Source: Photobacterium proteolyticum
GTDB taxonomy: Bacteria; Pseudomonadota; Gammaproteobacteria; Enterobacterales; Vibrionaceae
Length of the DNA stretch: 64,000 nucleotides
Assembly: GCF_001939735.1 (NCBI RefSeq)
Contig: NZ_MJIL01000087.1
Coordinates: 62,001 to 126,000 of the forward strand
Direction of reading: 5' to 3'
A program made the position numbers and the translations under genes. Under the pieces are notes generated by a model. That model was not told where the DNA came from. It ran no database searches and saw only the letters and a list, made by a program, of their open reading frames with translations. Shown one piece after another: positions 1-9,295 of the stretch (positions are counted from its first letter, which is position 1; every line of letters starts with the position of its first letter).

Positions 1-838
1 CCAATACCAATACAAACAGCATGCCTGATGAGGCGAAGAAGTTGCAGAAATGGCCGGCTGTTACCTCACCACTGGCTTCTGCAATCATCAGTCCCCAGCT
101 AATGCTGTCTTTTACGCCCAGCCCCAGGAAGCTCAAGATAACTTCACTTTTGATTGCGGTAATAAACAACAGGGTCATTTCCACCAGCAGGATGTGAGAG
201 GTATTAGGGAGCAGATGTTTGAAGATCACCCGGTAAACCGGCACACCCAGCGAACGGGCCGCCTCGGTAAACTCCATATTTTTCAGCTTAATAACCTCTC
301 CGCGCACCAATCGCGCCGTGCCCATCCAGAAACAGGACATCATGGCGATATGCATGGCATAAGGGTTATCAGCCAAGGCAACGGCAAACGCTGCCACCAT
401 CAGGTAGTAAGGGATACAATCGAGGCAGTTCATCAGCCATAGAAAAAGTTCATCAATCCAGGTACCAGAAAAGTAACCCGTTGTTGAACCCACCAATGCC
501 CCGGTAATCGTTGCAACCACCGCAACGGTCAGGCCGACTTCAAAAGCCGTTTTGGTACTGTAGATTGCCCGTTGGAAAATATCCTGGCCGTTAATATTGG
601 TACCGAACCAATACTCGGCCGTTGGGCCCATTTGCCCGTCGGCGAGCAGTTCGTCCCACCCCTGGGCAATTACGCCGAGCCATACCAAAATCGCGGTAAG
701 CAGGTACAAGCCAACCACAGAAAGGCTGATCATTCCCACTTTGTCACGCGTGAATTTGTGAAAAGCTTTGGTCCATAGGGATTCACGTTTTTCCGGTGCC
801 ACCGCGCTACTTCCCTGGTCCATTATTGCGTCCGACAT
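1..838 (-). CDS. Peptide-type ABC transporter permease (OppC/DppC family), 3' end cut by window edge
   Basis: Inner-membrane permease of a binding-protein-dependent ABC importer of the OppC/DppC type. Translation from the ATG at 836-838 gives about 279 residues before the window edge. A cytoplasmic N-terminus of about 35 residues ends in basic residues and is followed by several hydrophobic segments. The EAA-type loop that contacts the ATPase is visible near residues 191-211 (EAARSLG, then LLPN). The gene starts 12 bases after the OppB-type permease and belongs to the same operon. ATPase genes would be expected beyond the left edge but cannot be seen. The substrate is probably oligopeptides or dipeptides, inferred from the family only. 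Confidence 0.9.
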   Translation of the reverse strand, partial: MSDAIMDQGSSAVAPEKRESLWTKAFHKFTRDKVGMISLSVVGLYLLTAILVWLGVIAQGWDELLADGQMGPTAEYWFGTNINGQDIFQRAIYSTKTAFEVGLTVAVVATITGALVGSTTGYFSGTWIDELFLWLMNCLDCIPYYLMVAAFAVALADNPYAMHIAMMSCFWMGTARLVRGEVIKLKNMEFTEAARSLGVPVYRVIFKHLLPNTSHILLVEMTLLFITAIKSEVILSFLGLGVKDSISWGLMIAEASGEVTAGHFCNFFASSGMLFVLVL

Positions 839-850
839 TGCTTATTGTCC

Positions 851-1804
851 TTATTTAAGAGAAATACGCGGATCAACAACGCGATACAAAATATCTACCA
901 GGCTAACCACAAGGATGAACATCAATGTGGTCAATACGATAATTGCCTTCAAAACAGGCAGATCACCGGTGGTAATCGCGTCGTAGGCTGTCAATCCAAC
1001 ACCCGGAATACCGAAGTAGCTTTCCAGTAAAAGCGCACCACCCACTACAACGAAAGGAATGGAGAACACAATACGGGTTACTATCGGAATCAGGGAATTT
1101 CTCAGGACATGCTTGAATAAAATCGTGCTCGCACTGTGACCAAACGCCTTGGCCGTGCGAACATGGTCCCGGGTCGTCTCTTCAACAATCACCGCTCGGT
1201 AGAATCGGGTGTTATAGCCCAGGGCCACGAACACCGATGATATGGTCGGTACAGTGATGTAGTAGAGGTAATCCGAGAGGGAATTCACTTCCCAGCCATA
1301 GACTGGGAAGAGATTCAGGCCATAACTGGAGCAGAAAATCAGTTGCGTCGTTATGATTACAATGAGATACGAAATACTCATCCCCACTACAGAAGACGAC
1401 ATGATCAACTTATCCAGCCAACTGGATCGGTGCATGGCAGCAAACAACGCCAGCATGACCCCCAGCACGTTACCCAGAATAAATCCGGGCAACTGCAAGG
1501 CAATCGAGACCGGAATGGTCTTCGCCAGAATCGACGTCACCTTTTCACCGGTTGAATCGGAATACCCGAAATCAAACAAGACAACTTCCTTGATGTACTC
1601 AAAGTAGCGTACAAAGAAAGGCTGGTCGTAACCGAGCTGATGTCGGATTTCATTGATCTCTTCGATGGTAGGGTTCCGGCCCAGCAAGTCGTAAGTCTTG
1701 TCTGGTCCGAAATAAACCATCAACACAAAGCTGATAAGTGTCACCCCAAAAAGCAACGGGATGCTGTACATCAGCTTCCTGAAACAGTGTTTTAAAATCT
1801 CCAT
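851..1804 (-). CDS. Peptide-type ABC transporter permease (OppB/DppB family)
   Basis: First permease subunit of the importer, 317 residues, normal length for the OppB/DppB family. An N-terminal membrane segment (about 12-30) is followed by a periplasmic region (about 35-95) with the family pattern of ENxxI-like and LGxDQPFxxRY residues, then five more membrane segments. The cytoplasmic loop near 217-240 carries the A-x3-G pattern (AKAFGHS) that docks on the ATPase. It ends in the typical VDPRISLK tail. It lies 16 bases after the binding-protein gene and 12 bases before the second permease, so the three are read together. The substrate cannot be told from the permease. Confidence 0.92.
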   Translation of the reverse strand: MEILKHCFRKLMYSIPLLFGVTLISFVLMVYFGPDKTYDLLGRNPTIEEINEIRHQLGYDQPFFVRYFEYIKEVVLFDFGYSDSTGEKVTSILAKTIPVSIALQLPGFILGNVLGVMLALFAAMHRSSWLDKLIMSSSVVGMSISYLIVIITTQLIFCSSYGLNLFPVYGWEVNSLSDYLYYITVPTISSVFVALGYNTRFYRAVIVEETTRDHVRTAKAFGHSASTILFKHVLRNSLIPIVTRIVFSIPFVVVGGALLLESYFGIPGVGLTAYDAITTGDLPVLKAIIVLTTLMFILVVSLVDILYRVVDPRISLK

Positions 1805-1820
1805 AATGACCCAGCTTTAG

Positions 1821-3578
1821 TTATGATTTGATGTCAACGTATTTCAGATAGTTACCCATTACGTCACGCTGTGGCCACATGATGGCGTTTTTGTGCCACA
1901 TGCGAATACGCGTGCGCGAGTAACCGCCGATACCGACACAGTCGTCGACAACCATCTGGTTCATCTTCTTGTAGATTTCGGTACGTTCTGGGCTTGGCTG
2001 CATTACTGAAGCTTGTTCGTAAAGCTTGTTGAACTCTGGATTGTTATAGTTCGAACCATTGGAACCCGGTGAGCGGTTAGGACCGTAGAACAACTGCAGG
2101 GTATTCTCTGCATCCGGGTAGTCTAGTCCCCATCCCATAGGAATTAGCTGGGTTTTGCTCATCTTCACGTCTTTGTTGAAGTCGCCGAAGGTCGCATAGG
2201 TTTTCTGTCTAACTTTCTTCTTCGGATAACCAATTTTGGTCAGGTTTCCGCGGAATTGCTCAAAGAACTGCTTATTACGGGTACTAGATACACCCGGATA
2301 ATTCAAGACAGGTAGGTTTTGCTTGGTCCAGCCATGTTGCTTAAGCAATTTCTTCGCACCGGCAATATCTTGCTTAATTGAAGACTGATCCATATTTGGA
2401 TCAAAGCCGTCTGTTCCCGGAACGATAAAGCCAGGATACGCTTCACCAATGCCCAGATAGAAACGATTCACACGCTGCGGCCAGTTGAAAGATTTCACAA
2501 TCGCACACCGCAGTGCTTTGTTAGCGGCATTGATCTCAGGATCGTTCGAATACCCGAAATACTCATCATCAAAATTGAAGAAGTTATAAACCAGGCCAGC
2601 TTCAGGGTTAACGCGGAAGTTAAATCTTTCTGCATACTCTGGCTTTAGCTGTACAGGGTGCTTGCTAGCCAGCACTTCGTTCATCTGCTCGTTTTGCAGC
2701 GTCGTGTTGACAATTTCTGTTCCCTTGCTAAAAGAGTTCCAGCGTGCAGATGCCTGTTTTACCCAGTTCAGCTCAACACGGTCAACGATAGGCAGTGTCT
2801 TTCCTTCCAGGCTTGCAATACCAGTAAAACCATGTACTTTTTCGTCGTAGCCAGAACCGGCCAGATCAAAGGTCTCTTGACGGTAATCGGTATTTTTTTC
2901 CAGTACTGTCTTGGTGCTGTTGTGAGACACCAGCTTGAACGGACCAGAACCAACAGGGTGAACAGATAGCTCACGACCGTACTTTTCAACCGCTTCGACA
3001 GGAACAATACTCGAATAACCCATTGCCAGGGTGTAAGTCAGCTGCGGAAAAGGCTTGATAAGCTTAATCTGTACCGTGTGAGAGTCCAGTGCCTGTACAC
3101 CCTCAATGGTTTTCGAGTAGTCAGAACCGTTTGCTTTCCAATCATCGACTCCGACTATCTTGCCCGTCCATAGCCAAGAACCCTGAGAGCGGTTTTTCGG
3201 ATCAAAGTGACGCTTGATCGAATAGACGAAGTCTTCCGCGGTAACTTCGCGCCCTTTACCATCGGCAAACGCCGGGTCATCGATGAACTTCACGCCTTTT
3301 TTAAGCTTGATGGTATAGGTTAGCCCGTCTTCCGATACCTGCGGCATGTCCAGTGCCAGGTTCGGCTTGAGCTCGAAGGGGGATTTTAGGTATTTGTATT
3401 CGTAGAGTGTGTCGTATACTGCTGTTGTAACTGTGTTTGCATATGTTGTACCGGCTTGCACCGGATCAAAGGTCGTTGGGGTGCCGTCTTCGGAGAACTT
3501 CAAGACTTTAATGTCGTCCGCCATTGCCATGCTGGAAGCCACCAGCGCCGCCAACGGTAACAAAGTAAATTTTTTCAT
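1821..3578 (-). CDS. Periplasmic peptide/nickel-type solute-binding protein (SBP family 5)
   Basis: Extracellular solute-binding protein of family 5, 585 residues, slightly longer than DppA or OppA (about 535-545). Residues 1-20 form a type I signal peptide (MKKFT, hydrophobic core, cleavage after SSMAMA); there is no lipobox cysteine, so it is free in the periplasm. Family landmarks include the early LxFSEDGxPxxFDP segment, the PNLA..W-type YTIKLKKGVKF region, and the VGSGPF motif about residue 210. A good ribosome site (AGGAAG) lies 7 bases before the ATG. It is first in its operon and is followed by two permeases. The ligand is likely peptide, but family 5 also binds nickel, sugars and opines, so this is uncertain. 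Confidence 0.9.
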   Translation of the reverse strand: MKKFTLLPLAALVASSMAMADDIKVLKFSEDGTPTTFDPVQAGTTYANTVTTAVYDTLYEYKYLKSPFELKPNLALDMPQVSEDGLTYTIKLKKGVKFIDDPAFADGKGREVTAEDFVYSIKRHFDPKNRSQGSWLWTGKIVGVDDWKANGSDYSKTIEGVQALDSHTVQIKLIKPFPQLTYTLAMGYSSIVPVEAVEKYGRELSVHPVGSGPFKLVSHNSTKTVLEKNTDYRQETFDLAGSGYDEKVHGFTGIASLEGKTLPIVDRVELNWVKQASARWNSFSKGTEIVNTTLQNEQMNEVLASKHPVQLKPEYAERFNFRVNPEAGLVYNFFNFDDEYFGYSNDPEINAANKALRCAIVKSFNWPQRVNRFYLGIGEAYPGFIVPGTDGFDPNMDQSSIKQDIAGAKKLLKQHGWTKQNLPVLNYPGVSSTRNKQFFEQFRGNLTKIGYPKKKVRQKTYATFGDFNKDVKMSKTQLIPMGWGLDYPDAENTLQLFYGPNRSPGSNGSNYNNPEFNKLYEQASVMQPSPERTEIYKKMNQMVVDDCVGIGGYSRTRIRMWHKNAIMWPQRDVMGNYLKYVDIKS

Positions 3579-4079
3579 ATAACTTCCTGTTAATTAATCT
3601 CATGCTTTTGTTACATCCATGAGCGATATTTTTTGAGCAAAAGTTGTCATTTTCAGCCCTAAAACCGGAGACGTTGACTAACGGGCTGCAAACTGGCTCA
3701 ACGTCCAAGTCTCGCCCGATACAACCTCAGCAACTTACTGTTGCCTGAGGGTCAAAAACCCCAATTTATAAAAAGAATATTAAACCAAGTGCAACATGGA
3801 CAACAGCATCTTGCAGCATAAGTGGGATGTAATGCAAATATTTCTAAACATTTGATACAGTTATATCAGCCTCATATACCAATCCTGACAGGCGATATCG
3901 CCTAACCCTATTTCAACAAGCCAGTAACCCGTAAGTTAAGCGCTATAAGAATATTTACCATCACTGCAGCTAGGCTATATCAAGCATCAATTCTCTATTT
4001 CCTTGGGTAAACACGAACCCTCAGATTTCGGTGAGTAAATGAGATATATTCATGTAAACAACAGCATGAGTGACAAAAA
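3579..4079. other. Intergenic region between divergent genes, 501 bases
   Basis: Upstream DNA shared by the binding-protein gene (leftward) and the HAD hydrolase gene (rightward). The part nearest 3600-3900 should hold the promoter of the peptide transporter. I could not single out a convincing -35/-10 pair or operator, and no coding frame here has a start, ribosome site and plausible composition. Confidence 0.5.
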
Positions 4080-4790
4080 ATGAAGTTAGACGCAATTCTC
4101 TGGGATTACGACGGAACCCTTGTCAATTCTGTTCCCAAAAACATTGATATTACCAAATGCATTTTGTCTGAGATTGTTCCTCATTTGACAGGCGATAACC
4201 TGCCTCACTGGCTACAAAGCGAAGCGGCATACCATGAAGCCAACCACGCAGCCAAGAACTGGCAGGAACTCTATGTGAAGTTCTACGGCATGAGCGAACC
4301 TGAGATGCTGGCGGCAGGATCACTCTGGGGAAAACACCAGCTCAGCAACACTACCCCAGTCAAACTATTTTCCGGTATTGATTCCGCAATACACGAATTA
4401 TCCGCCATTCCACACGGTATCTGCTCGCAAAATGCTTCCACAAACATCATCAAGGTTCTAACCGAAGTGCGGATCAATGCCTGCTTCAAGGCCATTATCG
4501 GCTATGATGATATCGCTCAGCACAATCAAAAACCTTCACCGGAGGGTGGACTAATCTGCCTGAGTAATATGTTTGACAAGCTGGAGGATATAACGGTGAT
4601 GTATATCGGTGATCATGAAGCCGATGTGCAGTTTGCCCGCAACCTGCAAGCCTCACTACCCTCAACCTCCAAGGTAATTTCGACAGCTGTGGCATATAGT
4701 GGGGCTACCCCCGAAATCTGGTCAACCCAGCCAGACTTTATTATTCAGTCTCCACGGGAACTAATCTCGCTTTGTAATCTCAATAATTGA
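4080..4790 (+). CDS. HAD-superfamily hydrolase, phosphoglycolate-phosphatase-like
   Basis: Probable phosphomonoesterase of the haloacid dehalogenase superfamily, 236 residues, cytoplasmic. Motif I is DYDGTLV with the nucleophile and acid aspartates at residues 9 and 11. A serine in SQNAS near residue 120 fits motif II, a lysine in QKPSPEG near 150 fits motif III, and GDHEADV near 178 supplies the motif IV acidic residues. The helical cap between motifs I and II (about residues 20-90) makes it subclass I. The substrate is unknown. The start has only a weak ribosome site. It stands alone, convergent with the glycosidase operon. Confidence 0.85.
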   Translation: MKLDAILWDYDGTLVNSVPKNIDITKCILSEIVPHLTGDNLPHWLQSEAAYHEANHAAKNWQELYVKFYGMSEPEMLAAGSLWGKHQLSNTTPVKLFSGIDSAIHELSAIPHGICSQNASTNIIKVLTEVRINACFKAIIGYDDIAQHNQKPSPEGGLICLSNMFDKLEDITVMYIGDHEADVQFARNLQASLPSTSKVISTAVAYSGATPEIWSTQPDFIIQSPRELISLCNLNN

Positions 4791-4874
4791 ATTAGTATCT
4801 AACAGGCACCTAACATAGGCGGCTCCAAATCTGAAGTACGCTGATTCTCGACTTATTGGTGCTCAACTTAAACA

Positions 4875-4906
4875 TAAGTTGGGTAGACTACACACTACCC
4901 AGCTTA
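4875..4906. terminator. Hairpin between convergent genes
   Basis: A 12-base stem (4875-4886 with 4895-4906, one G-T pair) with an 8-base loop lies between the ends of the HAD gene and the glycosidase gene. There is only a short T-poor tail, so it may be a weak bidirectional terminator. Confidence 0.4.
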
Positions 4907-4942
4907 AGATAAAACGAGACTTTAGCGATTACACATTAGCTA

Positions 4943-6310
4943 TTACACATTGGCAAACTGTGGCAACCATTGTCGCTGGGCCGCAAACATCTCTTTAAAC
5001 ATGGCATCGATTTGCTCAAGGGTACACACGGTTGCTGTTACAGGATCCAGAGCCAGTGCATAACGCGCAGCATCAAGATCATTGGTCAGTGCCGCCTCGA
5101 CAATCAACTCTTGCACGGCAGTATTGGTTTTGATCAAGCTGGCACACTGCATTGGCAAGCGCCCCATTTGTTGTGGGTGAAGGCCTTTACTATCAACCCA
5201 AATCGGCACTTCAACGACACAGTTTTCAGGTAAATTATCAATCAACAATCCTGCCGACTGACGGTTCGGCACGTTACCATTAATTCGCGTTCGCTCACCA
5301 CTGACCGCCGAATTGATCAGCTTTGGTGCATTTAGCATATTGGGCTCGATAACAAATTTCTGTATACCTGCTAACTGGGCGTCAATTTCAGCCTCACCCG
5401 CAGCATGCACTTTTTCTTCCAGTGCCAACAAATCCCAGCGTTGAGGAAGGAAGTGATTAATCATCTCTTCATTTTTGCGGAAATAAGGCAGGTAATCACT
5501 ACAGTGCCAATGGTTTTCGGTGCACCATAAACCAAAGAATTTCAGCACTTCACAACGTACGCCATCTGCAGCATAAACCTTGGAGTCATTAACCATTTCA
5601 CGAATTTGGGGCAACAGATCCTTGCCGTTAGCCGCCATTTTGGTGATCCAGGTCATATGGTTAATACCCGCAAACTCGTAATCAATATGTGAAGGTACAT
5701 CCTGATACATCAGTCGCTGCCAGCGCTCGGGGGTCGACGGATGATCAACCCAATCACCCTCCCCCAAATATCCGGCCAACTGAACGGTGGTATAAAGTAC
5801 TCCATAACACAAGCCAATAGACTGGATCGTGCTGTAATCTTTTGCCGCCCAGGTTAATGGTGCAAGAGGGTTAGCATAGTTAATAAACAACGCCTCGGGG
5901 CAAACTTCTTCCATGTCTCGCAGTATGGCTAGCATTGGGGGAATATGGCGTAGCGCACGGAAAATACCGCCCGGCCCCATCGTGTCGCCAACTTCCTGTA
6001 TCACCCCGTATTTGGCTGGTATTTGCATATCCAGTCGCCATGGTTCCAGACCTCCTACCTGAATGGCATTAATAACAAAATCGGCACCACTTAGCGCCTG
6101 GCGCCGATTTGTTGTCATGCTGAGCCGAACACGAATATTAGCCTGCTCTGCCATTTTCTCGATAAGCTGATAACTTCGCTTAAGTACCTCGGGATCAATA
6201 TCCATCAGCACCAAATCAATGCCATTCAGGGCAGGATAAGAGAACAAGGCCGAAGTAATCTGGCGAGTGAACATCACACTGCCCGCACCGATAATGGTTA
6301 TCTGAGTCAT
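4943..6310 (-). CDS. Glycoside hydrolase family 4 (MelA-like alpha-glycosidase)
   Basis: NAD- and metal-dependent glycosidase of family GH4, 455 residues, normal length. The N-terminal Rossmann motif is GAGSVMF at residues 8-14, followed by the MDIDPEVL acidic end of strand 2. The family stretch IQVGG, then DTMGPGGIFRALR, and YANPLAP (about residues 143-149) closely follows E. coli MelA. The GINHMTW segment supplies the metal-binding histidine. The usual cysteine-histidine pair reads C-Y (GLCYG) here, so the cysteine ligand is kept but the next residue differs from MelA. It is the last gene of the sugar ABC operon, 2 bases after the permease, and presumably splits the imported glycoside or oligosaccharide in the cytoplasm. 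Alpha-galactosidase or alpha-galacturonidase activity are both possible. Confidence 0.85.
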   Translation of the reverse strand: MTQITIIGAGSVMFTRQITSALFSYPALNGIDLVLMDIDPEVLKRSYQLIEKMAEQANIRVRLSMTTNRRQALSGADFVINAIQVGGLEPWRLDMQIPAKYGVIQEVGDTMGPGGIFRALRHIPPMLAILRDMEEVCPEALFINYANPLAPLTWAAKDYSTIQSIGLCYGVLYTTVQLAGYLGEGDWVDHPSTPERWQRLMYQDVPSHIDYEFAGINHMTWITKMAANGKDLLPQIREMVNDSKVYAADGVRCEVLKFFGLWCTENHWHCSDYLPYFRKNEEMINHFLPQRWDLLALEEKVHAAGEAEIDAQLAGIQKFVIEPNMLNAPKLINSAVSGERTRINGNVPNRQSAGLLIDNLPENCVVEVPIWVDSKGLHPQQMGRLPMQCASLIKTNTAVQELIVEAALTNDLDAARYALALDPVTATVCTLEQIDAMFKEMFAAQRQWLPQFANV

Positions 6311-6312
6311 AT

Positions 6313-7305
6313 CTATCCCTTATTGAAAAGTAACCGCCGCCATGAGCCCATGTGCTGTTTGAGCATCATGCTATGGACCATCAGCGAAGCAAGAATGGTG
6401 ACACCGTAGATCAGACGGGTCCAAAAACCGGCTAACCCGGCGCTGATGATCCCGGCTTCTAAAATACCGATAATGCAGGCACCGAACAGAGTACCGACTA
6501 GAGTACCACGGCCCCCAAGGACAGATGTGCCGCCAATGAATACCGAGGCAAAAACCAATAACATGTAACCCTGCCCCTGATTGGGCCACCAGCTGCTCAT
6601 CTCAAGACTGACAAACACCCCGACCAAAGCCGACACCGCCCCCATCAACATAAAAAGCATCAAGCGGGTGCGCTCAACCGATACCCCCATCACGCGTGCC
6701 GCTTTTGGGTTATCGCCAATAAAATTGACGTTATCACCGAAAACATGACGAGAGAGGATCAGCCAGAGCAAGAAAACCATCAAAAGTGCCCACAGTACTT
6801 GGGCCGGGATGAAATCGGCGATACGCCCGACCATCAGGGTGTGAATCCAGCTATCACGCACTTGCGGGATACTAAGCGCAAGGCCATCAGCCAGCACGGT
6901 TGTCAGGCCACCAAGGAAGAACTGAGTGCCGATAGTGGCAATTATTGAAGGGATACGGAAATACACCACCAGTATTCCATTCAGGATACCGCACGTGATA
7001 CCCGCAGCAATCGCCGCACCAAATGCCAGTATGGGTGACTGAGTTAGCTGGAATATCTGGGAGAAAACAAAACCACCCAGCGCAACAACAGCCGGGAAAC
7101 TCATATCAATTTCACGTGCAATGATCAGCAAGGTCAAAGCAAAAGCCAGCATCGCCGTAAACGGGATCGTCGACATGAAAGAGATGTAAATACGGCCATG
7201 GAGGAAGGTATCAGGGCTAGATACCGTAAAGAGTCCCCAGAGAGCAACAAGGATAAACGCAGTTAGCACCGGAACCCGGTGACGGAGCATAAACAAATTC
7301 ATCAT
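6313..7305 (-). CDS. Sugar ABC transporter permease (RbsC/BPD_transp_2 family)
   Basis: Inner-membrane permease of a ribose/xylose-type importer, 330 residues with about nine or ten hydrophobic segments. The family motif for ATPase contact appears as NPKAARVMGVSVERT near residues 198-212, and the conserved FIGGTSVLGGRGTLVGT segment near 255-272 is typical of RbsC-like proteins. It overlaps the ATPase gene by four bases (ATGA) and is followed 2 bases later by the GH4 gene, so translation is probably coupled. Start at the MMN pair is supported by that overlap. Substrate inferred only from the operon: a sugar or glycoside. Confidence 0.9.
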   Translation of the reverse strand: MMNLFMLRHRVPVLTAFILVALWGLFTVSSPDTFLHGRIYISFMSTIPFTAMLAFALTLLIIAREIDMSFPAVVALGGFVFSQIFQLTQSPILAFGAAIAAGITCGILNGILVVYFRIPSIIATIGTQFFLGGLTTVLADGLALSIPQVRDSWIHTLMVGRIADFIPAQVLWALLMVFLLWLILSRHVFGDNVNFIGDNPKAARVMGVSVERTRLMLFMLMGAVSALVGVFVSLEMSSWWPNQGQGYMLLVFASVFIGGTSVLGGRGTLVGTLFGACIIGILEAGIISAGLAGFWTRLIYGVTILASLMVHSMMLKQHMGSWRRLLFNKG

Positions 7306-8057
7306 GCCCCTCTTCCGACTGCATCCAGCAACGCCATTTGAAGCGAAGACTGGGTCATCTGTGATTTTCGGTACTCCGCCACGATACTGCCGCGATCCAT
7401 CACGACAAACCTGTCGGCAACCCGGTAGGCATCATTCATATTATGAGTGATCAATAAACACGCTCTGCCCTGCGACTTTAAAGCCTCGATAAAGCACAAT
7501 ACTTTTTCGACCTCGCCGACTGACAGCGCTGTTGTCGGTTCATCCAGTATCACCACCCGGGCATCAAATAACATGGCACGGCCTATTGCCAATCCCTGAC
7601 GTTCACCGCCAGAAAGTGAACTCACAGGCGCATCGATATTGGCTCCAACGCCGCGAAAATCTAAAGTTTTGAGAAGCTGAGCAGCTTGACTGCGCTCTTC
7701 TTTGTGATCAATAAACCCCAATCTGTTATGAAGATGCCGGCCAAGAAACAGATTTCGCCAAACGGGTTGCTGCTCGCCAAGGGAGCCGGATTGATAAACG
7801 GTTTCTATACCTAACTGGCGGGCCTGCTGTACCGTATAACGGTGAGTTGGGATTTTCTCTCCCTCAATACACAGCTGACCATCCTCAACTTGCTCGGCAC
7901 CGGCGATCAACTTGATAAGGGTCGACTTTCCTGCACCGTTATCCCCGAGCAGCGCACACACTTCACCACGATTGAGCGAAAAGTGAATGTCTTTCAACGC
8001 ATGAACCGGGCCAAACCATTTGTTCAACCCGGTCAACTCAAGCACTCGCTCCGTCAT
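7302..8057 (-). CDS. Sugar ABC transporter ATP-binding protein, single domain
   Basis: ATPase of the sugar importer, 251 residues. Walker A GDNGAGKST is at residues 38-46, the ABC signature SSLSGGERQ near 146-154, Walker B VVILDEPTTA near 168-177 and the switch histidine in LLITHN near 200. RbsA-type importers usually use a fused double ATPase of about 500 residues. This one has a single domain and would act as a homodimer, as in FrcA-type systems. It overlaps the binding-protein gene by one base and the permease by four, in one operon. Confidence 0.92.
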   Translation of the reverse strand: MTERVLELTGLNKWFGPVHALKDIHFSLNRGEVCALLGDNGAGKSTLIKLIAGAEQVEDGQLCIEGEKIPTHRYTVQQARQLGIETVYQSGSLGEQQPVWRNLFLGRHLHNRLGFIDHKEERSQAAQLLKTLDFRGVGANIDAPVSSLSGGERQGLAIGRAMLFDARVVILDEPTTALSVGEVEKVLCFIEALKSQGRACLLITHNMNDAYRVADRFVVMDRGSIVAEYRKSQMTQSSLQMALLDAVGRGA

Positions 8058-9070
8058 TAACGAATGCCTTTTGCCGCCAGGGGAGCGATAAAATCGATAT
8101 TACCCTGGCTAACAAAACCCGCTCCGGTATTGATATCAAGGCCCGAGAAACCATAGCGCTTACTCAGCACAACCTGCACCACCGACAGGTAGCCCATCAA
8201 GTACGGCTGGCTATCGGCAACCAACTGGACATAACCGGTTTTAATCGCATCAGCTGTGGCTGGCGACAGGCTAAACCCTGCCACATACAACTCTTGCGGA
8301 CGAACCCCGGCATTGCGCAAGAAGTTCCCCATTTGCGATGTCAATGCGCCATGATCCACCATAATTAGTTTTACTTTTGGGTTACGCGCCAGATACGCCG
8401 TGATCACATTGGTTCCAAGGGAAGGATCTTTATCTGTTTCAGGTGAAATCTGAAGGAAGTCGACAGCCAGCCCGGCATCTTCAAGCGTACTGATCAGGCC
8501 TCGGGTTGAATCACTACGCTCGGCGATATCTTTAATCCCCCAAACCAATGCTTGGTCACCGGCCTTGAATTGGCCACGACGCAGCGCTTCTTTGGCCAAG
8601 TGGACACCACGAGCTGCATTACTCACCCCAACATAGCCGAAACCTTTACTTTGTTCGGCCGACATCGTGCCAGGAAGCGCTGTGTCAACAGATGTTACCT
8701 GCACCCCTTTGCTAAACGCTTCGTCAACCAAACCCTCGTAGGCACTATCACCCGGGTGCCCCATCACCACAATACCCGTCGGTTTAGCCGCCAAAGCCAG
8801 CTTGAAGTTCTCGATCATCTTTTGTGGCTGCCAGTCTGAGTACATTACACGCAGATCGACCCCCAGATCACCTGCCGCCTGTGTCGCGCCGTTTTGAACA
8901 ACCGTTGCGTATGGCCCTCCTACCGGACCGCCGACATCAAACCAAATCGACATATCCTTCCCGGAAGAAGCTGCCACTGCTGTCGAAGCGGATAACGAAA
9001 CCACAGCCGAAAATAGAGCAGACAATGCCACTTTTTTCGATTTACAGGATAAAGCGCCACAAATTTTCAC
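8057..9070 (-). CDS. Periplasmic sugar-binding protein (ribose/galactose-type), GTG start
   Basis: Periplasmic binding protein of the Periplasmic_binding_4 family, about 337 residues with its signal peptide. I place the start at the GTG at 9068-9070 because a GGAG lies 10 bases before it, and it gives a short basic N-terminus (including KSKK), a hydrophobic core and a signal peptidase site near STAVAA. The upstream ATG at 9098-9100 adds ten residues and has no ribosome site. The mature protein opens with the usual strand (MSIWFDVGG) and contains VVMGHPGDS and VDHGAL segments typical of two-lobed sugar binders. It leads the operon, followed by ATPase, permease and GH4 enzyme, so the ligand is probably a glycoside. 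Confidence 0.85.
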   Translation of the reverse strand: MKICGALSCKSKKVALSALFSAVVSLSASTAVAASSGKDMSIWFDVGGPVGGPYATVVQNGATQAAGDLGVDLRVMYSDWQPQKMIENFKLALAAKPTGIVVMGHPGDSAYEGLVDEAFSKGVQVTSVDTALPGTMSAEQSKGFGYVGVSNAARGVHLAKEALRRGQFKAGDQALVWGIKDIAERSDSTRGLISTLEDAGLAVDFLQISPETDKDPSLGTNVITAYLARNPKVKLIMVDHGALTSQMGNFLRNAGVRPQELYVAGFSLSPATADAIKTGYVQLVADSQPYLMGYLSVVQVVLSKRYGFSGLDINTGAGFVSQGNIDFIAPLAAKGIR

Positions 9071-9108
9071 AACCGTAATACTCCACATTGGTATATGCAC
9101 TTGTTGCG

Positions 9109-9147
9109 CATAATACCCCCAAAGTATTAATTATTCTCAAGAGAATA
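9109..9147 (-). promoter_or_regulatory. Candidate promoter and palindromic operator of the sugar operon
   Basis: A 7-base inverted repeat with a 2-base centre (TATTCTC-AA-GAGAATA, 9132-9147) lies about 60 bases before the operon start. On the minus strand a TTGAGA at the centre of the palindrome and a TATTAT near 9109-9114 could be a promoter, though the 19-base spacing is long. The palindrome is the right size for a dimeric regulator; no regulator gene is adjacent. Confidence 0.4.
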
Positions 9148-9259
9148 TTCTTTTTATGAGTTCTATCTCAGTAAGTGAAAATCTCGACAAGGCATAGAAA
9201 GACGAAGATCACTGAATGAAAATCTGTCTACAGAAAATGTGTCAAGATGAAGGCCCAAA

Positions 9260-9289
9260 AACGACAAAAGCCCATTTCTGCTGGGCTTT
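9260..9289 (-). terminator. Intrinsic terminator after decayed tRNA unit A
   Basis: Minus-strand hairpin with an 8-base stem (9267-9274 with 9282-9289), followed by TTTTGTCGTTTTT. It is nearly the same design as the terminator behind the intact tRNA-Ser gene. Confidence 0.7.
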
Positions 9290-9295
9290 CTAATG

